A stretch of 64,000 nucleotides of DNA from Paractinoplanes deccanensis. Lineage in GTDB: Bacteria > Actinomycetota > Actinomycetes > Mycobacteriales > Micromonosporaceae. Location: contig NZ_BOMI01000098.1 of NCBI RefSeq assembly GCF_016862115.1, positions 1 through 64,000 of the forward strand. Direction: 5' to 3'. Made by a program: the position numbers and the translations under genes. Under the pieces are notes generated by a model. It ran no database searches. It had not been told where the DNA came from and saw only the letters and a list, made by a program, of their open reading frames with translations. Below are positions 33,081 to 41,245 of this stretch, in pieces (position 1 is the first letter of the stretch; every line of letters starts with the position of its first letter).

Positions 33081-34595
33081 TCAGGCGGCTCTCCACAGCC
33101 GGACAAGTGCGTATGAGCGCCAGGGGCGCCACCGCTCGGCGTGCGCGGCCAGCGCCTTCGGAGCGCTCGGCAGCCCGAGGGCCGCTGCTCCGCGGCGTAC
33201 GGCCAGATCGGTCGGGAGAAAGACGTCCGGATCGCCGATCGCCCTCATCGCGACATATCCGGCGGTCCACGCGCCGATCCCGGGCAGTTCCTCCAGCCGG
33301 GCCACCGTCTCGGCCCGGTCCGCTCCCGGCTCCAGATCGATCTTGCCGTCCGCGACCGCCGCCGCAAGCCGCCGGATCGTGTCGCGCCGCGCCGCCGGCA
33401 TCCCGAACGCCTCATCAGGCAGGTCGGCCACTACGGCCGCGGAGGGAAAGGCGCCGAGGCTGGAAAGGCCGGCCGCCGCCAACGAGCCGGACGCCCGCGA
33501 GGTGGATGGGGGCAGGTCAGGCGACGAGCCGGACGGCGACCGTGGATCGGCCGGCGGCATCGTTCCCGCGGCGCGGATCAGCCTGGTCAGGGTCGTTCGC
33601 GCGCCCGCAACGGAGACCTGCTGCCCCACGATCGCCCGGACCGCCATCTCGAAGCCGTCGACCGAGCGTGGCACACGTACACCCGGCTCCTGGGCGACGG
33701 CCGCGGCGAGCGCGACGTCGGCACCCAGCGTGGCGTCGACGGCGTCGGGGTCCGCGTCGAGGTCGAAGAGCCGTCGGCAGCGGGCCACGGCCGGCGCCAG
33801 GTCACGCACGTCGCCGAGCCGCAGCGTCGCCGAGATGAAGCGGTCGGCCGGGGTCAGCGCGACGGTCGCGCTTCCATGGGGCAGGGTCAGGCCCCGGCGG
33901 TACGTGTTCCCGGTGCGTTCCTCGACGCCCGGCAACGCCCGCGTCTCCAGGAACCCGAGCAGCGACGGCACATGCAGCGGCGACCGATAGGCCAGCCGTA
34001 CGGTGATCGTGCCCGGCTCGTCGTGCCCGCCCGCCGAGCCGCGGGCGCGCAACTGGCCGGGCGCTTGCGCGTACACCTCTTGGATCGTGCCGTTGAACTG
34101 CCGCACGCTGCCGAAACCCGACGCGAACGCGATCTCGGCCAGGCCGAGGCTCGTGGTCTCGATGAGGATCCGCGCCGTCTGCGCCCGCTGCGCGCGGGCC
34201 AGCGCCAGTGGCCCGGCGCCCAGCTCCGCGGTGAGCAGCCTGTTGAGGTGACGCTCGGTGTAGCCGAGGCGGCTCGCCAGCCCCGGCACGCCCTCGCGGT
34301 CGACCACGCCGTCGCCGATCAGGCGCATCGCGCGCCCGACCAGGTCGGCGCGCACGTCCCACTCGGGCGAGCCGGGTGCGGCGTCCGGCCGGCAGCGCTT
34401 GCAGGCGCGGAAGCCGGAACGCTGGGCGGCCGCCGCGCTCGGGTAGAAGCGCACGTTCTCGCGCTTCGGCGTGATCGCGGGGCAGGACGGGCGGCAGTAG
34501 ATGCCCGTGCTGGTCACGGCGGTGAAGAACCAGCCGTCGAAGCGCTGGTCCCGGCTGTCCACGGCTCGGTAGCACCGTTCGAAGTCCAGTTCCAT
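33081..34595 (-). CDS. Ada-AlkA fusion: alkylation-response regulator and DNA-3-methyladenine glycosylase
   Basis: The 504-residue protein joins three parts. Residues 1-75 form the Ada zinc domain with four Cys (34, 38, 65, 68), Cys34 being the one that accepts methyl from DNA phosphotriesters. Residues about 85-180 are an AraC-type helix-turn-helix (YTERHLNRLLTAELG; GLAEIAFASGFGSVRQFN). Residues about 195-504 are AlkA, with the helix-hairpin-helix LEELPGIGAWTAGYVAMRA and catalytic Asp in FLPTDLAVRRG. A Pro/Ser-rich insertion (about residues 345-375) interrupts the glycosylase part. It senses methylation damage, activates its own operon and removes alkylated bases. The fusion is known from actinobacteria such as Mycobacterium. 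Confidence 0.94.
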   Translation of the reverse strand: MELDFERCYRAVDSRDQRFDGWFFTAVTSTGIYCRPSCPAITPKRENVRFYPSAAAAQRSGFRACKRCRPDAAPGSPEWDVRADLVGRAMRLIGDGVVDREGVPGLASRLGYTERHLNRLLTAELGAGPLALARAQRAQTARILIETTSLGLAEIAFASGFGSVRQFNGTIQEVYAQAPGQLRARGSAGGHDEPGTITVRLAYRSPLHVPSLLGFLETRALPGVEERTGNTYRRGLTLPHGSATVALTPADRFISATLRLGDVRDLAPAVARCRRLFDLDADPDAVDATLGADVALAAAVAQEPGVRVPRSVDGFEMAVRAIVGQQVSVAGARTTLTRLIRAAGTMPPADPRSPSGSSPDLPPSTSRASGSLAAAGLSSLGAFPSAAVVADLPDEAFGMPAARRDTIRRLAAAVADGKIDLEPGADRAETVARLEELPGIGAWTAGYVAMRAIGDPDVFLPTDLAVRRGAAALGLPSAPKALAAHAERWRPWRSYALVRLWRAA

Positions 34596-34661
34596 GCCGT
34601 TGAGTCTGCTCCGCCGGGGTACCCGTTGGCTGGCGGGATTCGGACATGGCCATGGACCCCG

Positions 34662-34667
34662 TAGACT
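34662..34667 (+). promoter_or_regulatory. -10 box, leaderless ychF
   Basis: TAGACT ends 8 bases before the GTG at 34676. The promoter is in the 80-bp gap divergent from the Ada-AlkA gene. Confidence 0.5.
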
Positions 34668-34675
34668 GACGCTCC

Positions 34676-35761
34676 GTGAGCCTCACCATCGGAATCGTCG
34701 GCCTGCCCAACGTCGGCAAGAGCACCCTGTTCAACGCCCTGACCAAGAACGACGTGCTCGCCGCGAACTACCCGTTCGCGACGATCGAGCCGAACGTCGG
34801 GGTCGTCGGGCTGCCCGACGAGCGCCTGGAGAAGCTCGCCGAGCTCTTCAAGAGCGAAAAGGTCATCCCGGCGCCGGTCAGCTTCGTCGACATCGCCGGC
34901 CTGGTGCGCGGCGCCTCCAAGGGCCAGGGCCGGGGCAACGCGTTCCTCGCGAACATCCGCGACGCCTCGGCGATCTGCCAGGTCGTGCGCGCGTTCTCCG
35001 ACCCGAACGTGCTGCACGTCGACGGCAAGGTCTCGCCCGCCGACGACATCGAGACGATCAACACCGAGCTCATCCTCGCCGACCTCCAGACGGTGGAGAA
35101 GGCCCTGCCGCGGCTGCAGAAGGAGGCGAAGCTCAAGAAGGACCGCGCTCCCGTGGTCGCCGCCGCGGAGGCCGCGTTCAAGCTGCTCAACGACGGTGTC
35201 ACGCTGCACGCGGGCGCCGCCGCGGCCGGCATCGACGTGGATCTGCTGGGTGAGCTGCACCTGCTGACGACCAAGCCGTTCCTGTACGTCTTCAACGTCG
35301 ACGAGGACGAGCTCGGCAACGCCGCGTTCCTCGACGAGCTGCGCGCCCTCGTCGCGCCCGCCGAGGCCGTCTTCATGGACGCCAAGATCGAGTCCGAGCT
35401 GATCGACCTGTCCCCCGAGGACGCGCAGGAGCTGCTGGAGTCGACCGGCCAGGCCGAGCCGGGCCTCAACCAGCTCATCCGGGTCGGCTTCAACACGCTG
35501 GGCCTGCAGACCTACCTGACCGCCGGCCCCAAGGAGGCCCGCGCCTGGGTGATCCCGGTCGGCGCCACCGCCCCCGAGGCCGCCGGCGTCATCCACAGCG
35601 ACTTCCAGCGCGGCTTCATCAAGGCCGAGATCGTCAGCTACGACGACCTGATGGCCGCGGGCTCGATGGTGGCCGCCAAGGCCGCCGGCAAGGTCCGCAT
35701 GGAGGGCAAGGACTACATCATGAAGGACGGCGACGTGGTGGAGTTCCGTTTCAACGTGTGA
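34676..35761 (+). CDS. ychF: Ribosome-associated ATPase YchF (Obg family)
   Basis: The 361-residue P-loop NTPase has G1 (GLPNVGKSTLFNAL), G3 (DIAGLVRGASKGQGRGN), a G4 position changed to NVDE (FNVDEDEL) as in YchF, which prefers ATP to GTP, and the C-terminal TGS domain (GLQTYLTAGPKEARAWVIPVG through KDGDVVEFRFNV). YchF binds ribosomes and is linked to stress and redox control of translation. The start follows the leaderless promoter. Confidence 0.97.
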   Translation: MSLTIGIVGLPNVGKSTLFNALTKNDVLAANYPFATIEPNVGVVGLPDERLEKLAELFKSEKVIPAPVSFVDIAGLVRGASKGQGRGNAFLANIRDASAICQVVRAFSDPNVLHVDGKVSPADDIETINTELILADLQTVEKALPRLQKEAKLKKDRAPVVAAAEAAFKLLNDGVTLHAGAAAAGIDVDLLGELHLLTTKPFLYVFNVDEDELGNAAFLDELRALVAPAEAVFMDAKIESELIDLSPEDAQELLESTGQAEPGLNQLIRVGFNTLGLQTYLTAGPKEARAWVIPVGATAPEAAGVIHSDFQRGFIKAEIVSYDDLMAAGSMVAAKAAGKVRMEGKDYIMKDGDVVEFRFNV

Positions 35762-35774
35762 CTTCGCCCAGCGC

Positions 35775-36161
35775 TCATTCGTCAGCGCCGAAGTCGGGGA
35801 GGGGTGCGTACTGGCGGACCCCTCCGTCGCGGATCATCCAGAGCCGGAAGGCGCCCTGTTCCTGGTCCTGCACGAGGAGCTGAGCCAGCCGCGGAACGCG
35901 CCAGCGGGTGGCGCCGAACCGCTGGACGACGGCGGAGACGTCGGCCTTGTTCAGCACTCCGGCCCACACCAATGCCTCCGGATACTTCGCGCCACCCCAC
36001 GCTTCGGGGGTGTCGTTCAGGGCCCGAAGTGACCCGACGCCCGTGACCTCGGGTTGCTCCCGCCGCGGGGCGAGGGTCCGAAGCCAGCGGTCGAAGTCGT
36101 GGATCAGTGCGCTGTCCTCGGTGAAGTCCACCGACAGCAGAATGGTGGTAACCCAGCTCAC
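35775..36161 (-). CDS. Conserved-looking hypothetical protein (128 aa)
   Basis: The product has no membrane helix or signal peptide. It contains WVTTILLSVDFTED at the N-terminus, a central GGAKYPEALVWAGVLNKAD and a Trp/Arg-rich C-terminal half. The start is GTG 36161. I recognise no domain. It lies between ychF and the toxin-antitoxin pair and may belong to a small accessory region that continues to 37.5 kb. Confidence 0.55.
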   Translation of the reverse strand: MSWVTTILLSVDFTEDSALIHDFDRWLRTLAPRREQPEVTGVGSLRALNDTPEAWGGAKYPEALVWAGVLNKADVSAVVQRFGATRWRVPRLAQLLVQDQEQGAFRLWMIRDGGVRQYAPLPDFGADE

Positions 36162-36231
36162 AACGCCATCATGTCAGCGGACGGCATCGCAGATCGTGGC
36201 GGGTTTCCTACTCGTTTGACACACTTGGGGC

Positions 36232-36516
36232 ATGGGCGAGACGACGTACAGCATCGGGGAAGGGCCGGCGACGCGGGTCAGCCTGTCGCTGCCCGAGGGG
36301 ACCGCCGAGGCAATCCGCGCACGCGTGGGCAAGCGAGAGTTCTCCTCGTTCATCGCCGAGGCCGTCGAGCGGGAGCTGCGCGGGCAGATTCTCGACGAGT
36401 ATCTCGCGGACTATGAGAGCCGCAAGGGGCCGGTCTCCGAGCAGGCACGCAAGCGGGCGCGTCAAGTCTTCGACGAGGTGTTCGCCGAGGAGGACGAGTG
36501 GCCCGCCGCAGGCTGA
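36232..36516 (+). CDS. Probable antitoxin of a VapBC-type pair
   Basis: The 94-residue protein has an N-terminal segment that can form a ribbon-helix-helix DNA-binding fold (TRVSLSLPEGTAEAIRARVG, then SSFIAEAVERELR) and a charged helical C-terminus suited to wrapping the toxin. Its stop overlaps the start of the PIN-domain gene by 19 bp, as is usual for toxin-antitoxin operons. The assignment comes from size, fold pattern and partner. Confidence 0.75.
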   Translation: MGETTYSIGEGPATRVSLSLPEGTAEAIRARVGKREFSSFIAEAVERELRGQILDEYLADYESRKGPVSEQARKRARQVFDEVFAEEDEWPAAG

Positions 36517-36911
36517 GTCACGAGGGAACGCTGGTCCTCGACAGCGAGGGGCTCTCGAAGCTGCTCGCCGATGACGAGCAGGTGGTGGCCCTGGTGGCCG
36601 AGGCGCGATCGCGCGGCATGGAGGTCGTGATCAGCGCACTCACGATCATCGAGGCAGTCCACGCCCGTACGAACAAGTCTCGGTTGAATTGGGTGCTGTC
36701 GGGCCTGCGCGTGGTCCCGGTGGGCGAGGAGGAGGCGAGGGCGGCGTCAAGGCTGCTCATGGACGCCGGCCCGCATGGGCACAAGTACGCGATCGACGCG
36801 GCGGTCGCCGAGGCCGCGCTGCGTCAGCACCGCCCCGTGGTCATGCTGACCTCCGACATCGATGACTTAGCCAAGCTCTGTGGCGACCGCATCCGCCTCG
36901 TGGCGGTGTGA
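36498..36911 (+). CDS. PIN-domain toxin (VapC-like ribonuclease)
   Basis: The 137-residue protein has the PIN acidic residues: Asp15 in LVLDSEGLSKLL, Glu in ISALTIIEAVHAR, Asp in KYAIDAAVAEAAL and Asp in LTSDIDDLAKL. VapC toxins cut tRNA or rRNA and are held in check by the antitoxin encoded just upstream. It starts with GTG 36498 inside the antitoxin gene. It ends 11 bp from the convergent Uma2 gene. Confidence 0.82.
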   Translation: MARRRLSHEGTLVLDSEGLSKLLADDEQVVALVAEARSRGMEVVISALTIIEAVHARTNKSRLNWVLSGLRVVPVGEEEARAASRLLMDAGPHGHKYAIDAAVAEAALRQHRPVVMLTSDIDDLAKLCGDRIRLVAV

Positions 36912-36922
36912 GGCTGCCAGTC

Positions 36923-37480
36923 TCACCTCCTGCCGCGGGGCACCAACCTGTCCAAGTCCAGCGTGATCGCGAACGGCTTTGTGGTGTGCAGCTCGTGGCG
37001 ATGGATGGCGGTCGGCACGTAGGAGCGGGTCGGCTCGTCGAGCTCGTAGGCGTGGACCGCGGGTGAGGTGTCCTCGTCCTCGACGCGCCAATAGTTTGCG
37101 ATGCCGGCTTCCGCGTATTTGCGCAGCTTGACGTTGCGGTCGCGGTGGGCGGACTCCGGCGAGACCACCTCGACAACCAGTGACACCGTGTCGGCTGTGA
37201 AGAACGTGGTGTCGGGATCGTACGGCGCCGTTGTGGCGAGGACGTCGGGCTCGGGGCGGTTCCAGTCGTCGAGGCGGATGGTGATCTCTCGCTCGATCTC
37301 TGTGCCGGGCGGCGCCTGTTCGGCCAGTGCCCGTTGCAGCGCTGTGACGAGCCGGGAATGCCACGCCCGTTGGGGAAGTGACCTGAAGACGAGCGTTCCG
37401 TCGATCACCTCCGTGTGACGCGGCATTTCCCGAAGGTGGTCGAGGTCGTCGGCGTGCACCCCCGGTGTGCTTCTAGACAA
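36923..37480 (-). CDS. Uma2 family endonuclease-like protein
   Basis: The 185-residue protein has the Uma2 (DUF820) PD-(D/E)xK core: PEPDVLAT, VSLVVEVVSPESAHRDRNVKLRKYAEAG split over two strands, and NYWRVEDED. The start is a TTG at 37480, chosen because GGAGG stands 7 bases upstream and the gene then overlaps the end of the GtrA gene by 8 bp. Uma2 proteins are abundant in actinobacteria and cyanobacteria, and their role is unknown. It is the last of four coupled genes running from 38922. Confidence 0.85.
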   Translation of the reverse strand: MSRSTPGVHADDLDHLREMPRHTEVIDGTLVFRSLPQRAWHSRLVTALQRALAEQAPPGTEIEREITIRLDDWNRPEPDVLATTAPYDPDTTFFTADTVSLVVEVVSPESAHRDRNVKLRKYAEAGIANYWRVEDEDTSPAVHAYELDEPTRSYVPTAIHRHELHTTKPFAITLDLDRLVPRGRR

Positions 37481-37871
37481 AGATCCACCTCCGCGAGATG
37501 AAGTAGTTGATGGTGGCCAGGGTGGCTGTGGTCAGCAGCTTCGCGGCCAGGTACAGCATGCCGAGTGCGGTCAGTGCCTTGACCAGCAGGACGGTGACCA
37601 GCAGGTTCGCGGCGACCAGGGCGAGGTATCTGGCGAACTGGTGTCGCAGGTGGCCGTCGGTCGCGGCGAAGGCCCACTGGCGGTTGAGGGCGAAGTTGAC
37701 CACGAAGCCGGTCAGGAAGGCCAGGGCGGTGGCGGGGGAGAGCCACATGCCGAGCACGCCGTGCAGGAGCCAGAGCAGGCCCGCGTCGACGAGGACGCTG
37801 GTGCCGCCGGCGATCACGAAGCGGAAGCCGCTGCTGCGGGTCACCCGGCCCGGGTCGAGGCCGGCCGTCAC
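37473..37871 (-). CDS. GtrA family membrane protein
   Basis: The GTG at 37871 overlaps the stop of the glycosyltransferase gene by 4 bases, giving 132 residues with four membrane helices. Typical segments are FRFVIAGGTSVLVDAGLLWLL, NFALNRQWAFA and NYFISRRWIFV. It probably helps flip the lipid-linked sugar made by the partner glycosyltransferase. This is the third GtrA gene of the window, more divergent than the tandem pair at 8.3-9.4 kb. Confidence 0.9.
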   Translation of the reverse strand: MTAGLDPGRVTRSSGFRFVIAGGTSVLVDAGLLWLLHGVLGMWLSPATALAFLTGFVVNFALNRQWAFAATDGHLRHQFARYLALVAANLLVTVLLVKALTALGMLYLAAKLLTTATLATINYFISRRWIFV

Positions 37872-38560
37872 CGGCGGACCAGCGCGAGGAGCAGCGCGAG
37901 GACGGAGCGGAGCAGGTAGATCATCGACTTGGCGGGGGAGGCGCTCGGCCGGCCGCCCTGGCGGGGGCGCATCGAGACGGGGACCTGTCTGATCCGGAAG
38001 CCGGACCGTTTGGCCTGGACGAGGGTGTCGATCGTGTCGCCGAGGTATTCGACCGGGAAGTTGCGGGCGTAGAACGCGATCAGCTCGCCCCGGCACTCCC
38101 GGAAGCCCGATGTGGTGTCGGTCAGCCTCGTCCTGGTGATGACCGACAGCGCCCCCGACAGCAGCCTCATCGCCCACTGTCGCGGGCCGCGGACCCGGTA
38201 GCCGCCCTCGCCGGCGAACCGGGCGCCGATCACCAGGTCGGCGCCGGACAGGGCGTCGACCATGCGGGGAATGTAGCGGGGGTCGTGCTGCCCGTCGGCG
38301 TCCATCTGCACGGTGATGTCGTAGTCGTGCTCCGCCGCGTACCGGTAGCCGAGCCGGCGCGCGCCGCCGACGCCGAGCTTGTACGGCAGCCGCAGCACCT
38401 TCGCCCCTTCGGCCCGCGCCACCTCGGCGGTCGCGTCGCGCGAGCAGTCGTCGACGACGAGGACGTCCATGCCGGGAGCTTCCCGCCGGAGCTCCTTGAT
38501 CACGGCGGCGATGGAGTCCGCCTCGTTCCAGGCGGGCATGATGGCGAGCGCGCGCGTCAC
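37868..38560 (-). CDS. Family 2 glycosyltransferase (polyprenyl-phosphate sugar synthase type)
   Basis: The 230-residue enzyme has the GT-A fold with PAWNEADSIAAVI, VVDDCSRDATAE and the metal-binding DADGQHDPRYI (DxD). It has no membrane domain, as in dolichol-phosphate-mannose-type synthases that load a sugar on a polyprenyl phosphate. Start GTG 38560 overlaps the DUF2304 stop by 4 bases. It is part of the operon DUF2304-GT2-GtrA-Uma2. Confidence 0.92.
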   Translation of the reverse strand: MTRALAIMPAWNEADSIAAVIKELRREAPGMDVLVVDDCSRDATAEVARAEGAKVLRLPYKLGVGGARRLGYRYAAEHDYDITVQMDADGQHDPRYIPRMVDALSGADLVIGARFAGEGGYRVRGPRQWAMRLLSGALSVITRTRLTDTTSGFRECRGELIAFYARNFPVEYLGDTIDTLVQAKRSGFRIRQVPVSMRPRQGGRPSASPAKSMIYLLRSVLALLLALVRR

Positions 38561-38922
38561 GGCGCTTTTACTTTCTCCTGGAATTCCTGCAATTCGGCCA
38601 CATCGGCCCGCAGCAGGGCAATTTCCTCGGCGAGGCTGCGGGTCTCCTCCTCGAGCCGGCTGCTCTCCCAGGACAGGTGCATGGACACCAGCAGCAGGAA
38701 GACGACGCTCAGGAAGAGGAACAGGCTCAGCCCGGACGCGATGCCGAGGAGCGAGGAGAAGCCGTCGAGCAGCGTCGGCACGACGGCCAGTGGCAGGATG
38801 GCAATGGCCACGAGCAGCCACAACGCGCCGTACTTCTCCCGGAGTTGTCGCCGGCGCAACAACTCCACCATCACGGCCAGCATGACAAGTCCTGTCGTGG
38901 CCGTCACGAAGATAAGCCTCAT
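38557..38922 (-). CDS. DUF2304 family membrane protein
   Basis: This 121-residue protein has three membrane helices and a C-terminal coiled coil (SSRLEEETRSLAEEIALLRA). The core segment RREKYG-like (RRRQLREKYGALWLLVAI) is the DUF2304 signature. Such genes usually stand beside GT2 and GtrA genes, exactly as here. Its role is probably in sugar-lipid synthesis or transport. ATG 38922 is taken as the start; a minus-strand TAGTGT at 38958-38963 may be its promoter. Confidence 0.85.
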   Translation of the reverse strand: MRLIFVTATTGLVMLAVMVELLRRRQLREKYGALWLLVAIAILPLAVVPTLLDGFSSLLGIASGLSLFLFLSVVFLLLVSMHLSWESSRLEEETRSLAEEIALLRADVAELQEFQEKVKAP

Positions 38923-38983
38923 CGTCCGCCCCCGCGGTGCCGGGTACCGAGGAGCGGACACTACCGCAAGATCTGCCCCCGTT

Positions 38984-38989
38984 TAGGAT
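38984..38989 (+). promoter_or_regulatory. -10 box, leaderless glycosyltransferase gene
   Basis: TAGGAT ends 6 bases before the GTG at 38996. A second, minus-strand box (TAGTGT at 38958-38963) faces the DUF2304 operon, making this a compact divergent promoter region. Confidence 0.5.
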
Positions 38990-38995
38990 CGAGCA

Positions 38996-40699
38996 GTGCC
39001 GATCTCTATCTCCAGCGCGGCGCGCGGAAGGGTCGCCGTAGCCGCTGTACTGGTGCTCGGCTGGCTGGCCGGCGTCCTGTGGCGGCTCTGGCTCGGTCAG
39101 CCGCTGACCCACCCCATCGCCCACACCGACGAGGACAGCTACCTGAACGTGGCGCGGGCCCTCGCCGGCGGGCCGGGCGGCTTCAGCTCCGAGACGCCGC
39201 TGTTCCGCCGCGCCGGCTATCCGTTGCTCATCGCGCCGGCCTACCTGCTCGGCTCGGACTTCGCCGCCACGTACAAGATCATCCAGATCGTGAACGCCGC
39301 CGTCAGCGCGCTGAGCCTGCCGCTCGCCTATCTGCTGGCACGCCGCATGTTCGGCCTGGGGAGGTGGGCCGGGCTGGCCGCCGCGTTCGCCGCCGCCACC
39401 GTTCCGGCCGGGGTCTTCTGGTCGCTGGTGGGCATGACCGACGCGATCATGGCACCGCTCCTGCTCGGCTGGTTCCTCGCGATGCATTGGTGGCTGCGGG
39501 ACGCCGGCCGCAAGCGCGCCGCGGTCACCGTGGGACTGCTCACCGGCATCCTGTACGCGGTGCACATCCGCGGCACGATCCTGCTCGCCGTCTACCTCGG
39601 GTTCCTCGCGCTGGCGCTCTGGCGGCGCCGGGTGCCCGTACGCCTCGCGGGACTGTCCCTTGTGCCCGTGGCGCTGTCGGCCGCGCTCAACCAGGCGATC
39701 ATTCTGTGGCTCGGCGACAAGGTGCACCTTCGCGGCGACATCGTCGGCGCCGGCACGCTGGAGGTGTTCACGGACGCCGACCGGCTTCGCGTCTTCGCCG
39801 GCTCGTTCGGCACCAACGTCTGGTACATGTGCGTGGTGACTGCCGGCCTGGCCGGTCTCGCGTGGACGGTCAGCGCCGTCGAGATGTTGCGGCCGGCGCG
39901 TGACGCGGCGTTCCGGTGGACCGCCGGCCTCGCCCTCGCCGGCACCTTCGCCGTCACCGCGGGGGCGGCGCTGATCCTGGCCGGCCTGCCGGGCGACGGG
40001 GACGCGCTCTACTCGCGCTACGTGCAGGCGTTCGTGCCGTTCTGGCTTCTCTTCGGAGTCGCGGCGCTGATCAATGAAGCGGCGCTGCTTCGCAAGCCGG
40101 TGCTGAGATACACCGTCGTGCCTGTGCTGCTTCTCGTGGCCGGCGGTCTGTTCGTCGCCTACCGGCTGCGCTATGCCGCCGAGCACGGCCAACGGCTCGG
40201 CTACGGCACCTTCGGCGGCCCCGACCTCATCACCGTCACCGCCGGCTGGGCGAGGCTGCGCCCGTACGCGGGCACCGTCATCGCCCTGGCCGGCCTGGCC
40301 GTGCTCGTGCTGCTCACCCGGCTGCGCGCGCTGGTGATCCCGGCGCTGGCGCTGATCGTCGCGGCGAACGCCGTCACCATGTCGGTGATGCGTGATCGTC
40401 TCGTCGAGCCGCTCGGCGAGCGCTTCAGCACCCCGATCGATCTGGCGGCGCTCGGCGTCGGGCCGGGCGACCGGGTCGCGCTCGGCGGCGGGATGACCCG
40501 CGAGGGCTATTTCGTCATGTACCACGAGGTGTACTGGCAAGACCTCGCCCACGTCCCCGCCGGCGAGCCGCCCGCCGACGTCGACGTCGTGATCGGCCGC
40601 TACGCCCCCGGCGTCACCTGGGACGGTGCCGCGTACGGCTTCGTGCTGCTCCAGGCGAGCCCGAAGAAGGGCCAGATCGCCGTGTGGCGACGCCAGTAG
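38996..40699 (+). CDS. Multi-pass membrane glycosyltransferase (GT-C type)
   Basis: The 567-residue protein has about eleven membrane helices. The first outside loop carries an acidic motif (HTDEDSYLNVARALAGG) where GT-C enzymes such as the PMT/ArnT (GT39/GT83) group keep their catalytic Asp. It would use a lipid-linked sugar to glycosylate a protein or wall polymer outside the membrane. Divergent to DUF2304-GT2-GtrA, which would make and flip such a donor, it completes a plausible envelope glycosylation module. Confidence 0.8.
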   Translation: MPISISSAARGRVAVAAVLVLGWLAGVLWRLWLGQPLTHPIAHTDEDSYLNVARALAGGPGGFSSETPLFRRAGYPLLIAPAYLLGSDFAATYKIIQIVNAAVSALSLPLAYLLARRMFGLGRWAGLAAAFAAATVPAGVFWSLVGMTDAIMAPLLLGWFLAMHWWLRDAGRKRAAVTVGLLTGILYAVHIRGTILLAVYLGFLALALWRRRVPVRLAGLSLVPVALSAALNQAIILWLGDKVHLRGDIVGAGTLEVFTDADRLRVFAGSFGTNVWYMCVVTAGLAGLAWTVSAVEMLRPARDAAFRWTAGLALAGTFAVTAGAALILAGLPGDGDALYSRYVQAFVPFWLLFGVAALINEAALLRKPVLRYTVVPVLLLVAGGLFVAYRLRYAAEHGQRLGYGTFGGPDLITVTAGWARLRPYAGTVIALAGLAVLVLLTRLRALVIPALALIVAANAVTMSVMRDRLVEPLGERFSTPIDLAALGVGPGDRVALGGGMTREGYFVMYHEVYWQDLAHVPAGEPPADVDVVIGRYAPGVTWDGAAYGFVLLQASPKKGQIAVWRRQ

Positions 40700-40723
40700 A
40701 ACGACGCGATGCCCGGAGAGGTT

Positions 40724-41179
40724 TCAGGCGAGGGCGCGCTCGTAGCAGACCGAGAGGTCGGAGCCGACGTACGGGCCGTAGAGCGGGATCTCGCGGTAGC
40801 CCTCGCGCTCGTAGAAGCGCATGGCGTCGGGCTGGGCGGGCCCGGTCTCGAGGCGCAGGGTGGTCCAGCCGCGGGCGCGGGCCGCGTCCTCCAGGGCGCG
40901 CAGCAGGGCGGTGGACACGCCGGTGCCGCGGCTCGACGGCACCACGTACATGCGCTTGACCTCGGCGCTGGTCCGGTCGAGCCGGCGGAGGGCGCCGCAG
41001 CCCAGGGCGCGGCCGTCGCCGTCGACGGCCACCAGGAAGACGTCGATGTCGGCTGCCGAGGGCGGCGTGCCGGGCTCGTGGTCGTCGCTGCCGTAGCGCT
41101 CGTCGAGCTCGGCGCGTTGCGCCGCGCGCAGGCCGGCGCCGGCGGGGTCGTCCCAGGGCCGTTCCTCGATCGTGATCAT
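40724..41179 (-). CDS. GNAT family N-acetyltransferase
   Basis: The 151-residue protein shows the GNAT fold with the acetyl-CoA loop RMYVVPSSRGTGVSTALLRA (V-x-x-x-x-R-G-x-G) and the C-terminal LETGPAQPDAMRFYEREGYR. The substrate cannot be inferred. The ATG at 41179 has GGAGG upstream. It is divergent from a TetR regulator, with strong operator-like dyads between them, so it is probably controlled by that regulator. Confidence 0.9.
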   Translation of the reverse strand: MITIEERPWDDPAGAGLRAAQRAELDERYGSDDHEPGTPPSAADIDVFLVAVDGDGRALGCGALRRLDRTSAEVKRMYVVPSSRGTGVSTALLRALEDAARARGWTTLRLETGPAQPDAMRFYEREGYREIPLYGPYVGSDLSVCYERALA

Positions 41180-41191
41180 GGCGTCCTCCGT

Positions 41192-41231
41192 CTCGTAACA
41201 AGCGTTACGATAACATCCGTTACGGTTATGG
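41192..41231. promoter_or_regulatory. Nested operator dyads between GNAT and TetR genes
   Basis: A perfect dyad CGTAAC-AAGC-GTTACG (41194-41209) is followed by ATAAC (41210-41214) and GTTAT (41225-41229) bracketing a second CGTTACG. The spacing fits two overlapping TetR dimer sites in the 66-bp divergent gap. Confidence 0.65.
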
Positions 41232-41245
41232 GGGAGGTGCGAGTC

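Noticed and set aside
36216-36221. TTGACA -35-like hexamer before the antitoxin gene
   Set aside because: It lies only 10 bases before the start codon with no room for a -10 box.
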